Source of the DNA: Natranaerofaba carboxydovora
GTDB taxonomy: Bacteria > Bacillota > Natranaerobiia > Natranaerobiales > Natranaerofabaceae
Direction: 5' to 3'
Length of the DNA stretch: 64,000 nt
Assembly: GCF_022539405.1 (NCBI RefSeq)
Contig: NZ_CP054394.1
Location: 2,674,501-2,738,500 of the forward strand
In this document: piece after piece, positions 35,939-42,924 of the stretch
Position numbering within the stretch: position 1 is the first letter of the stretch
Layout of the letters: every line of letters starts with the position of its first letter
Translations under genes and position numbers: made by a program
Notes under the pieces: generated by a model
What the model was told of the DNA's origin: nothing
The model's input: the letters and a program-made list of their open reading frames with translations, nothing else
Databases searched by the model: none

Positions 35939-36472
35939 TTAAAATTCCGGTTCTATTTGACCGTAATTTCCGTCTTTTCTTTTGTAAACTACATTAACTT
36001 CTTCAGTCTCAGCATTCATAAAAACAAAAAAGTCATGACCCAACAGATCCATCTGCATCACAGCTTCCTCAGCATCCATAGGTTTCATAGCAAAGCGCTT
36101 TGTCCTAACAATCTTTGGATATTCGTCTTCTTCTAGTTCCTCAGGAATACCTTCAGCTAATGCTTTGTGCCCACCCTGACGAAGCTTTCTATTTATCCTG
36201 GTCTTATACTTTTTCACTTGACGCTCAAGTTTATCTAATACACTGTCTATCGAGGCGTACATATCTCCTGTACCGTCTTCTGCCCTAAGTATTATCCCGC
36301 CGTTAAGAAAAACTGTCACTTCAACAATGTGGGTGTCTTTCACCACACTCATAGTTACCTGTGCTTCCACAGACTTGTTAAAATACCTGTCTAACTTACT
36401 AAGTCTTTTGTCAGCGTGCTCTTTCAAAGCATTTGTTACGTCAATGTTTTTGCCAACAATATTTAGTTCCAT
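35939..36472 (-). CDS. hpf: Ribosome hibernation promoting factor, long form
   Basis: Dimerises 70S ribosomes into inactive 100S particles in stationary phase. The N-terminal domain (MELNIVGKNIDVTNALKEHA, KLERQVKKYKTRINRKL) and the C-terminal dimerisation domain (AEEAVMQMDLLGHDFFVF, VVYKRKDGNYGQIEPEF) are both present; 177 aa is the long form of Bacillota. In Bacillus the gene precedes secA; here two unrelated genes have come between. A sigma-H-like promoter lies upstream, as reported for Bacillus yvyD. Confidence 0.96.
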   Translation of the reverse strand: MELNIVGKNIDVTNALKEHADKRLSKLDRYFNKSVEAQVTMSVVKDTHIVEVTVFLNGGIILRAEDGTGDMYASIDSVLDKLERQVKKYKTRINRKLRQGGHKALAEGIPEELEEDEYPKIVRTKRFAMKPMDAEEAVMQMDLLGHDFFVFMNAETEEVNVVYKRKDGNYGQIEPEF

Positions 36473-36512
36473 GTAATCACTCCTCTCTGGAGTCTTCTTT
36501 ATACTGTATTAT

Positions 36513-36539
36513 ATTCACTATTAAGAAAAAAAATCCTGC
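36513..36539 (-). promoter_or_regulatory. Sigma-H-like promoter of hpf
   Basis: Minus strand GCAGGATTT (36539-36531), 11-base spacer, AGTGAAT (36519-36513). It fits the Bacillus sigma-H consensus RNAGGAWWW-N11-12-RNNGAAT at every defined position. The start would be about 35 nt before the hpf ATG. Confidence 0.6.
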
Positions 36540-36593
36540 AATACCAAACAAGATTAGATAAAATAAAATAAGATAAGATAAAAACATAAAAAA

Positions 36594-36621
36594 CCCCCAA
36601 AACCGTTCGCCGTTTTGGGGG
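36594..36621 (-). terminator. Terminator of the first cold-shock gene
   Basis: CCCCCAAAAC / GTTTTGGGGG around CGTTCGCC, with TTTTTTATG following on the minus strand. Confidence 0.85.
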
Positions 36622-36656
36622 AGGTTTCGTTGTTAATATTATCTTAGAAAAAAGTT

Positions 36657-36863
36657 TTAAGCTTTAACAACGTTAGCCGCTTGAGGACCTTTTTCGCCCT
36701 CTACAATCTCAAACTCAACTTCCTGACCTTCCTCAAGAGTCTTAAACCCATCTTCCTGAATAGCACTGAAATGTACAAAAACATCGTCGCCGTCTTCTCT
36801 CTCAATAAAACCGTAGCCTTTTTCGGGGCTAAACCACTTAACCTTTCCTTTCATCTTACACAT
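36657..36863 (-). CDS. Cold-shock protein (CspA family), copy 1
   Basis: Single OB-fold nucleic-acid chaperone. [20 protein letters not shown] contains RNP1 (KGYGFIE) and [16 protein letters not shown] contains RNP2 (VFVHF). The start may be ATG 36863 (68 aa, but GGAGG only two bases away) or ATG 36854 (65 aa, MKGKVKW, spacing 11), so it is undecided. About 79% identical by eye to the next Csp. A promoter and a ~43-nt 5' UTR precede it. Confidence 0.94.
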   Translation of the reverse strand: MCKMKGKVKWFSPEKGYGFIEREDGDDVFVHFSAIQEDGFKTLEEGQEVEFEIVEGEKGPQAANVVKA

Positions 36864-36912
36864 TACCTCCTAAAATTATGTTCCAAGCTCTCTATATATA
36901 GCTTGCCTTATT

Positions 36913-36941
36913 ATTATACCTCATTATAGAAATATTATCAA
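36913..36941 (-). promoter_or_regulatory. Promoter of cold-shock gene 1
   Basis: Minus strand -35 TTGATA (36941-36936), 17-bp spacer, -10 TATAAT (36918-36913). Confidence 0.7.
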
Positions 36942-36950
36942 ATTAATTTT

Positions 36951-36990
36951 ACACTAACTTACACTAACCTACACTAACTTACACTAACTT
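36951..36990. repeat. Four tandem copies of a 10-bp unit
   Basis: ACACTAACTT repeated four times, one copy with C for T. It lies ten bases upstream of the -35 of cold-shock gene 1. One turn of helix per unit would place identical faces in phase. Confidence 0.9.
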
Positions 36991-37007
36991 AATTTAAATA
37001 TATAAAA

Positions 37008-37036
37008 ACCCCAGAACTTCTCAAAAGTCCTGGGGT
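37008..37036 (-). terminator. Terminator of the second cold-shock gene
   Basis: ACCCCAG-a-ACTT pairs with AAGT-c-CTGGGGT around a short A/C loop; TTTTTATATATT follows on the minus strand. Confidence 0.75.
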
Positions 37037-37097
37037 AAATTTCATACTTTGATTTTCATGTTGTGCTATATAAAACCGTTGTCGGTTTATGACCGGC

Positions 37098-37298
37098 TTA
37101 TAGCTTTACAACATTAGAAGCCTGTGGGCCACGCTCAGCCTCTACAACTTCAAACTCTACCTTTTGACCATCTTCTAATGTCTTGAATCCTTCTTCCTCG
37201 ATGGCACTAAAATGTACGAATACATCTCCTCCTGCTTCTCTTTCGATAAAACCGTAACCTTTTTGTGGGCTGAACCACTTAACTGTACCTTGTTCCAT
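37098..37298 (-). CDS. Cold-shock protein (CspA family), copy 2
   Basis: 66-aa OB-fold protein with [20 protein letters not shown] (RNP1) and [20 protein letters not shown] (RNP2). AGGAGGTATTAAG precedes its ATG. It is a near neighbour and paralogue of copy 1, each with its own promoter and terminator, so they can be regulated apart. Confidence 0.95.
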   Translation of the reverse strand: MEQGTVKWFSPQKGYGFIEREAGGDVFVHFSAIEEEGFKTLEDGQKVEFEVVEAERGPQASNVVKL

Positions 37299-37358
37299 TT
37301 AACTTAATACCTCCTAAATTCATATGTTCTTTTGCATGATTTTTAACATGCTATGATT

Positions 37359-37387
37359 ATGTTATCAGGGAAAAATAACCCTGTCAA
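37359..37387 (-). promoter_or_regulatory. Promoter of cold-shock gene 2
   Basis: Minus strand -35 TTGACA (37387-37382), 17-bp spacer, -10 TAACAT (37364-37359). It leaves a ~55-nt 5' UTR. Confidence 0.6.
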
Positions 37388-37587
37388 GAATTACAAACGT
37401 TATTTTACCCCAATTTCAGGGTAAATATTCATTTAGAGAGCTTATCCTCTTTTTTTTTATCATATATAGCTTGTTATTATCAAAACATGATAATAGCTAA
37501 GATAATTAATGATTAAAAAGCAGATATATTGCAATTATAAAACCAAAACTTTGTTTATATAATACTGATGCATTTTACCGATCATTA

Positions 37588-37617
37588 TTGACACTTAATT
37601 TGTTTTAGTGATAGAAT
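37588..37617 (+). promoter_or_regulatory. Promoter of the M-box/mgtE transcript
   Basis: -35 TTGACA (37588-37593), 18-bp spacer, -10 TAGAAT (37612-37617). The start would be near 37624, some 17 nt before the riboswitch. Upstream, 37299-37587 holds the cold-shock promoter, an imperfect inverted repeat at about 37466-37501 and a partial copy of the dispersed repeat near 37541-37572. Confidence 0.7.
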
Positions 37618-37640
37618 TAAACTCAGTGAAAAGATAATAA

Positions 37641-37815
37641 TACTCGTTAGGTGAGGCTCCTAGATGAACATAGGCTGCTGCCCAAAAACGTCGAGAGACG
37701 CCAATGGGTAAAACAGGCACGGCCGGCTTAAGGCCTGTCTAAAGCAGCTGACCCTTAACTACTCTTACTGTCAATTGGTCTACGTCATCTAGTGCCAAAG
37801 CTTATACGAGGGGTA
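37641..37815 (+). promoter_or_regulatory. M-box (ykoK) magnesium riboswitch
   Basis: Conserved blocks occur in order: CGTTAGGTGAGGCTCCTAGA, GGCTGCTGCCC, AAAAACG, AGACGCCAATGGGT, AAGCAGCTG and AGTGCCAAAGCT. These are the hallmark segments of the Mg2+-binding M-box aptamer. High Mg2+ should favour the terminator at 37927-37950 and stop mgtE synthesis; a long AT-rich stem (TTAATTGATatgattATCAATTAA, near 37858-37883) may take part in the switch. Confidence 0.93.
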
Positions 37816-37926
37816 TAACTGCTTTAATTAATGTCAAATTGATAGTTAAATTAGTTAATTAATTGATATGATTATCAATTAATTGTTAGCGCTTTGATTA
37901 GCGTTTTGATGTTTTTTAAAAAGTAG

Positions 37927-37950
37927 CAGCTCCTCGTGAGCTGTTTTTTT
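37927..37950 (+). terminator. Riboswitch-controlled terminator
   Basis: CAGCTC-ctcgt-GAGCTG followed by seven T. It lies between the M-box and the first start codon. Confidence 0.88.
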
Positions 37951-37980
37951 GTTGTCTTTTTTAAAGGAGGTGGTTTATAT

Positions 37981-38118
37981 ATGGATGTTCCCTGGCACCC
38001 CCAGATTAATTACAAATATATATCAAGCAAGAATAAAACTATAGTACAGGAGGGGTTATTATGCCGCTTTACCAAAATGTTCAAGATTATATTGAAAACA
38101 AGCAAATGGATGATCTAA
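37981..38118 (+). CDS. Possible 45-aa leader peptide overlapping mgtE
   Basis: ATG 37981 follows AAAGGAGGTGG at ideal spacing, better placed than many genes here. The frame reads MDVPWHPQINYKYISSKNKT and ends 58 bases inside mgtE. The mgtE start with its own AGGAGGGG lies inside this frame. Translation of the leader would therefore pass over the mgtE start, either coupling or blocking it. Mg2+-transporter leader peptides (mgtL, corL) are known in enterobacteria; this one shares only an early proline pair (PWHP). Expression is unproven. Confidence 0.45.
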   Translation: MDVPWHPQINYKYISSKNKTIVQEGLLCRFTKMFKIILKTSKWMI

Positions 38119-39425
38119 AAAAACTTGTTAACGAAAGTGATCTCCAGGATCTACTTAGCTTAATAAAGGATCTACCAAAAGAACAAAGGGTTATGGTCTT
38201 TAGGTTATTAAATAAAGACCTTGCTATAGAAATTTTTGAGCTTTTAGATATCAGTTTTCAGCAGGATCTTCTTTCATCTTTCAAAGAACAAAGAGCACAG
38301 GAAATCTTTGGCGAACTTGATCCTGATGACAAAGCAAGGTTGATGGATGAACTTCCTGCCAAAGTAGCCAAAAGACTTATTCAAAATCTGCCCAAGGAAG
38401 AAAGAGAAGACGTCTCAGAACTACTAGGATATGACAGAGAAACTGCCGGCAGGATAATGACACCTGAATATATAAGCATTAAAAAAGAAATGACTGCAAG
38501 TGAAGCTCTAAAAAGAATTAAAGAAAGAGGCGGAGAAAAAGAAACTGTATACATTCTCTATGTAACAGATAACAAAAGAAAGCTAGAAGGAGTCGTCTCC
38601 TTAAGAGAACTAGTAATGGCTGAAGATGAACAAAAAGTTGAAGGCATCATGAGCACTGATATAACTCATGTGGTAACAGACACTCACCAGGAAAGAGCAG
38701 CAAGGGTACTTAAAGAACACGACCTTCTTGCTGTACCTGTTGTAGACCATGAAGATCGCCTTGTTGGAATTATAACTATTGATGATGCCATGGATATCTT
38801 AGAAGAAGAGACCACCGAAGAGATCTTTGACAAAGCAGGACTAAGTATTTTTGCGGATACAGAAACAAGCAGAAGTTATAAGTTGATTGAGGGAAGTATA
38901 TTCGAAAGGTGGAAAGTACGCCTCCCTTTTCTTGTTATTACTCTAATCGGCGGTATGCTTGCAGGCTTGGTGATTGAAGGATTCGAAGAATCTTTGGAAG
39001 CCATCGCAGCTCTGGCGGTATTCATCCCTGTTGTCATGGATACAGGAGGAAACGTAGGCACTCAGTCATCCACTATTTTTACAAGGGCACTGGTATTAGG
39101 TCATATTAATATGAAAAGGTTTTATAAGCACTGGTTCAAAGAAATTGCTACAGGTTTTACCATGGGGGTAATCCTTGGTACAGCGGCGGGAATAATAGCA
39201 CATCTATGGCAGGGGATCAACGGCCTTGGTCTTGCAATCGGAGTATCTATGACCCTCACAATGACCATAGCTACAAGCCTAGGATTTTTGATACCATTCA
39301 TCCTTGTAAAACTAAATTTTGATGCGGCAGCAGGGGCTGATCCTTTTATCACCACTATAAAGGACATTACAGGACTTTTCATATATTTCACATCAGTAAG
39401 CATATTTTTAGGTCATTTGCTTTAA
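38061..39425 (+). CDS. mgtE: Magnesium transporter
   Basis: Dimeric Mg2+ channel. The N-domain superhelix (residues ~1-130, KDLPKEQRVMVFRLLNKDLA), two CBS domains (MTPEYISIKKEM, MSTDITHVVTDTHQERAA) and five membrane helices with the pore motif PVVMDTGGNVGTQSSTIF are all present. The length of 454 aa is normal. It is controlled by the M-box upstream. AGGAGGGG sits six bases before ATG 38061. Confidence 0.96.
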   Translation: MPLYQNVQDYIENKQMDDLKKLVNESDLQDLLSLIKDLPKEQRVMVFRLLNKDLAIEIFELLDISFQQDLLSSFKEQRAQEIFGELDPDDKARLMDELPAKVAKRLIQNLPKEEREDVSELLGYDRETAGRIMTPEYISIKKEMTASEALKRIKERGGEKETVYILYVTDNKRKLEGVVSLRELVMAEDEQKVEGIMSTDITHVVTDTHQERAARVLKEHDLLAVPVVDHEDRLVGIITIDDAMDILEEETTEEIFDKAGLSIFADTETSRSYKLIEGSIFERWKVRLPFLVITLIGGMLAGLVIEGFEESLEAIAALAVFIPVVMDTGGNVGTQSSTIFTRALVLGHINMKRFYKHWFKEIATGFTMGVILGTAAGIIAHLWQGINGLGLAIGVSMTLTMTIATSLGFLIPFILVKLNFDAAAGADPFITTIKDITGLFIYFTSVSIFLGHLL

Positions 39426-39428
39426 TAG

Positions 39429-39480
39429 ACAGGGCGTTTTTTGCCGGTAAAAATACTACCGTCAAAAAACGCCCTGTTTT
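39429..39480. terminator. Bidirectional terminator after mgtE
   Basis: ACAGGGCGTTTTTTG pairs with CAAAAAACGCCCTGT; T-runs lie on both strands. It separates mgtE from the convergent FliD-like gene. Confidence 0.88.
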
Positions 39481-39484
39481 GTAA

Positions 39485-40915
39485 TTAAAAGTAGAAGTCA
39501 AACAATAACCCAGACCCAGCTGATGTAGGAAACTGATTTCTACCAAAAACATCATACATAGCATAATTATCAAGCTCCATTAGTTCTTCTATACCTTCTG
39601 TATCATCATTTTCTTCAAATATATCTTCAACATATCTTGACGGTGGTGTCCGTAACGTCTCTTCAGCCACCCTTTCAAGCCTTGAAGCAACTCCTCTGTT
39701 GCCACCAATTGTATCCTCTACAGTTTCTATCCTATCCTCTATACTCTGTTCAAGAGCTTCGTCATCTATTTCCATCCTACCATCAGTATAAACATCAACT
39801 CCGATAGCACTAAGCTCACTACCAGCAGACACAGCTATATTTACAAGTCTATCTCTTAAAGTCCCAAGCTCGCCTCCCTGTTCTCTCTCCTCAAGGAAAT
39901 CAAGAGCCCTGTCATAAACACCTACTAGATTCTCTATTCTATCCCTTATTTCTTGTGTATCGCCTGTTACTTCTACACTAGTTTCCCCTACTTCTCTTAG
40001 TTCTAACTGGATTCTTCCATCATCAAGATAAAGATTATCTCCTCTAGTATGAACATCCTCTTCAGAAACACCATCCGCCACAACCTCAGCGTCCTGTGCT
40101 TCTGTTACGGTTTCTAACCCTAACTGCTCCATCAATCCTTCTTCGTCTTCGCTTTCTGTGATGTCATATACTTCAAATTCTTCTCTAGCCCCGGTTTCTC
40201 TTGAAGCTATTTCAAGCCTTATTTCACCTTCATTCAATTCTTCATCCTCTACATTACTAATAACATCAGCTTCTACACCCAAACCTCTAGAGTTAATCTC
40301 TTCGGCCACCCTGTCTAATAAGTCCCTTACTGTTCCTTCTTCATCTATTTCAATTTCGAATAATTCTTCTACTGTGTTCTCATCAACATCATCTGTTAAT
40401 TCGATAGCAAAGGTATAATCTTCATCTGTGGAAACATCGATTGCTTCATCTACGGGAGCGTCCCCTTCTAGAACTTCAGTTCTATCAAGCTGTCCTTCTG
40501 CTAGCTCTCTAACCTCAATTTGATATTCTCCACGTTCTGCTCTGGATTCAATATATTCTTCCACCAAAACTTCGGCATCTGATATCTGAACACTTCTTCT
40601 ATCAAAGGCAGATTCACCAATAGGTCTATCTCTCATATTTAGCTCGCCGGCCGCGTCATCTAATCCCTGGAAAGTTTGTCTTAATTCTGAAGCAAATTCA
40701 GCAATCTCACTAGCCCTTTCTCTCCCCGGCGATTCAAAAGATTCTAAATTTAGTCTAGTATTATCATCTATACTATCATCTAATTGTATATCACCTGTAC
40801 TGCTATTGCTTATTTGGTCTATAATATCTCTATGATCCATTTGGCCATATATTTGCTGATGTGACTGAAGGGTGGAAGGTAGGATATTTCCCTGATAGCC
40901 GGTTCTTTCAATCAT
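39485..40915 (-). CDS. FliD-like (flagellar cap-related) acidic protein
   Basis: 476 aa with no signal peptide, as for flagellar axial proteins. The middle AEVVADGVSEEDVHTRGDNL and VEVTGDTQEIRDRIENLVGV match the FliD pattern of an inserted hypervariable part followed by a helix. LDFLEEREQGGELGTLRDRL and AIGVDVYTDGRMEIDDEALE match the FliD C-terminal domain. It is much more acidic than usual. In Bacillus fliD lies just upstream of hpf-secA-prfB, as here. No fliS, fliT or flagellin is adjacent. It may be a diverged cap protein. Confidence 0.65.
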   Translation of the reverse strand: MIERTGYQGNILPSTLQSHQQIYGQMDHRDIIDQISNSSTGDIQLDDSIDDNTRLNLESFESPGRERASEIAEFASELRQTFQGLDDAAGELNMRDRPIGESAFDRRSVQISDAEVLVEEYIESRAERGEYQIEVRELAEGQLDRTEVLEGDAPVDEAIDVSTDEDYTFAIELTDDVDENTVEELFEIEIDEEGTVRDLLDRVAEEINSRGLGVEADVISNVEDEELNEGEIRLEIASRETGAREEFEVYDITESEDEEGLMEQLGLETVTEAQDAEVVADGVSEEDVHTRGDNLYLDDGRIQLELREVGETSVEVTGDTQEIRDRIENLVGVYDRALDFLEEREQGGELGTLRDRLVNIAVSAGSELSAIGVDVYTDGRMEIDDEALEQSIEDRIETVEDTIGGNRGVASRLERVAEETLRTPPSRYVEDIFEENDDTEGIEELMELDNYAMYDVFGRNQFPTSAGSGLLFDFYF

Positions 40916-41032
40916 AGGCCTTCCCTCCCATTATTTTACATTTAACTGTTAAGGGCTGACTGTTATGAAATAACTTTTAATTCTTTTCAAGCTATTTCAG
41001 CCTATAGCCTATATCGTACTGTAAATACTTCT

Positions 41033-41764
41033 TTAGTCGATATTGATTTCTCCTGTTTCTTCATCGTAATCAACTTTGTCACCAAGAATTTCACTTACAA
41101 ACCTTAAGGGCACAAGGGTTCTTCCATTCTCAATAGAAGCAGGTACGTCAATTTCTCTTTCTTCACCATTTACAATAACTACATTATTACCTATCTCCAA
41201 TTCGATTAATATATCATCTCGTTCTACAGTAACAACCCTATTTTCCCCGTCCCAATCTACCTTAGCACCTAGTGCTTCAGAAGTAGCTCTTAGAGGCAAA
41301 AGCACCCTACCATCTCTAATAACAGGTAGTACGTCACCAAACTCTAATTGCTCTCCTCTTACAAAAATCCTCTCTTCTAAACCTTTATCTTTTAGCTCTC
41401 CTAGGTCAATGTCACTCTCATCTAAAATATCTTCGATAAGCTTAAATATTTCATCTAAATTTTCTTCTTTTAGTAATTCTTCTAGTTCTGCTAATCCTTC
41501 CAATTCTTCAAACTTTTCAAGCTCAATATTTTCAAATTTTGAAAAATCAATTTTATCAAGGTCAATATCATTTATATCAAAGTCTAATTCCCCTAAATCA
41601 ACATCCTCTAGCAGCTTATCTAATTGAGTTTTCATTAATGTTTCTTTTAGCTCTTGATTGTTTTGTTCTAATAAGCTTTCATAGAAATTCCCGGCAAAAA
41701 CAGCCCCGCTATTAAAAATCATTAAACTAACCACAATTAAACCTATCAGAATTTTTTTCTTCAA
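41033..41764 (-). CDS. Secreted stalk-domain protein
   Basis: 243 aa. Signal peptide (KKKILIGLIVVSLMIFNSGA-VFA), then ~100 residues of acidic helix made of Leu/Asp/Glu heptads (DLGELDFDINDIDLDKIDF), then a full stalk domain (copper amine oxidase N-like) with VLPVIRDGRVLLPLRATSEA and SIENGRTLVPLRFVSEILGD. The domain probably binds at the cell surface; no enzyme is attached. It is followed by a gap to the FliD-like gene. Confidence 0.8.
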   Translation of the reverse strand: MKKKILIGLIVVSLMIFNSGAVFAGNFYESLLEQNNQELKETLMKTQLDKLLEDVDLGELDFDINDIDLDKIDFSKFENIELEKFEELEGLAELEELLKEENLDEIFKLIEDILDESDIDLGELKDKGLEERIFVRGEQLEFGDVLPVIRDGRVLLPLRATSEALGAKVDWDGENRVVTVERDDILIELEIGNNVVIVNGEEREIDVPASIENGRTLVPLRFVSEILGDKVDYDEETGEINID

Positions 41765-41971
41765 TTTTCCATCATCTCCTTTGTTTACATTATACTAAAA
41801 TTATATCGATAAAAGCAATTTTTAGACAAAAAATTTTATTTTTCGATAAAGGAGATTTAATTATCAAAATAGAATAAATTGTCTGAAAGTTTATGTTGTG
41901 CGAAATTGTATGAGGAAATCATATGAACAATAAGTGAATTTATGCAACGAATATGAAGGAGGTTTTTAATA

Positions 41972-42124
41972 ATGAAAACTTTAAGTCTGGTTTCAGTCAA
42001 CAACTTTTTAAGCAAAGAAAAAGATAGGTTAGAAAAAGGTGAGCATAATTTGGACGAAGTTAAACTTGAATTAAAAAAAGCACAGCAGGAGCTAAGAAAT
42101 TTAATAGAAGGTTCTAATCAGTAA
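41972..42124 (+). CDS. Small coiled-coil protein, 50 aa
   Basis: Reads MKTLSLVSVNNFLSKEKDRL then EKGEHNLDEVKLELKKAQQE and LRNLIEGSNQ. AAGGAGG at 41957-41963 lies eight bases before ATG. The second half is a probable amphipathic helix. It converges on the Spo0E-like gene. No family is recognised. Confidence 0.55.
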   Translation: MKTLSLVSVNNFLSKEKDRLEKGEHNLDEVKLELKKAQQELRNLIEGSNQ

Positions 42125-42141
42125 GTTCTAATTAGTAAATT

Positions 42142-42303
42142 CTAGTTAGTAATTAGTCTGTTATATTCATTTAGTTTTTCATCAAGCTCCTGGCTTTTCT
42201 TGATAATCTCTGGATCTGTAAAATCTCTAGTTTCGTATAAAGTTTCTATCTCATCTCTCAACCCTTCGATTTCTTGTAATAAATCTTTTAAAGAATTACT
42301 CAT
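42142..42303 (-). CDS. Spo0E-like aspartyl-phosphate phosphatase
   Basis: 53 aa from ATG 42303 (AGGGGATT upstream); a longer frame to 42390 has no supported start. The family signature SQELD is present in KKSQELDEKLNEYNRL near residue 38, after a helix NSLKDLLQEIEGLRDEIETL. Such proteins dephosphorylate Spo0A~P and delay sporulation. They are small two-helix hairpins, as this appears. It indicates a spore-forming lineage. Confidence 0.85.
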   Translation of the reverse strand: MSNSLKDLLQEIEGLRDEIETLYETRDFTDPEIIKKSQELDEKLNEYNRLITN

Positions 42304-42821
42304 AAATAATCCCCTTTCATTAAAATTTAATACCTTTATTGATCTTAGCTTTACTAAGTTATAGGATTTTTTATGAATGTTGGTTGTCAATATAGTTTCC
42401 CGTTAGTCCATTACAAATTTTATCACAATTAGTTATTTTTATAAATAATTCTACAACATTCGAGAAAACCCTTCTAAACTTGTAAATCTTTACAAAATTT
42501 TTAAATTGATCCACTGAAATTAATAGCAGTTCGATCAATATACATAGCTTAGTATGGCTTCATATTGGAAATACATAATCCTTGGAGAGGGTTTTGCTTT
42601 CTCTTACCAAGATTATGTTTTTCCCAAAAAATTAGCCCATCCTCTTTATATTTTGTCCTCGGCATATATATAAATTTATCAGGGCCCATTTTAGGAACCC
42701 TGTTAGTTAGGTTACTACTAATCTAATTTTACAAAAAAACAGGAAGGTAAATTTTCATTTTTATAATATCTATTTCAAATTGGAATTGATTCGCTAAGGT
42801 CAAAAAGCACATAAAAAATAG
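42304..42821. other. Long intergenic region with isolated hairpins
   Basis: About 520 bp without a gene. At 42573-42618 ACATAATC and TTGG pair with CCAA and GATTATGT, and T-rich sequence follows on the plus strand, resembling a terminator with no plus-strand gene in the 450 bp before it. ATTGATC/GATCAAT brackets ~42505-42538. CAGGG/CCCTG encloses ~42680-42702. A small RNA is possible but no clear promoter was found. Confidence 0.45.
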
Positions 42822-42857
42822 AGAGCAAACCCTAAGTTCGGGCTCGCCCTCTGCTTT
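42822..42857 (-). terminator. Terminator of the FecR gene
   Basis: Minus strand GAGGGCGAGCCC and GGGTTTGCTCTC pair over 12 bp (several G-U) around GAACTTA, followed by TATTTTTTATG. Confidence 0.75.
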
Positions 42858-42924
42858 AAACTTCCCTTGGTTCACTGGCTAGATGTAGGTTAGCTTATGA
42901 ATGTGCGGTTTAGTTCTTAGCAAA

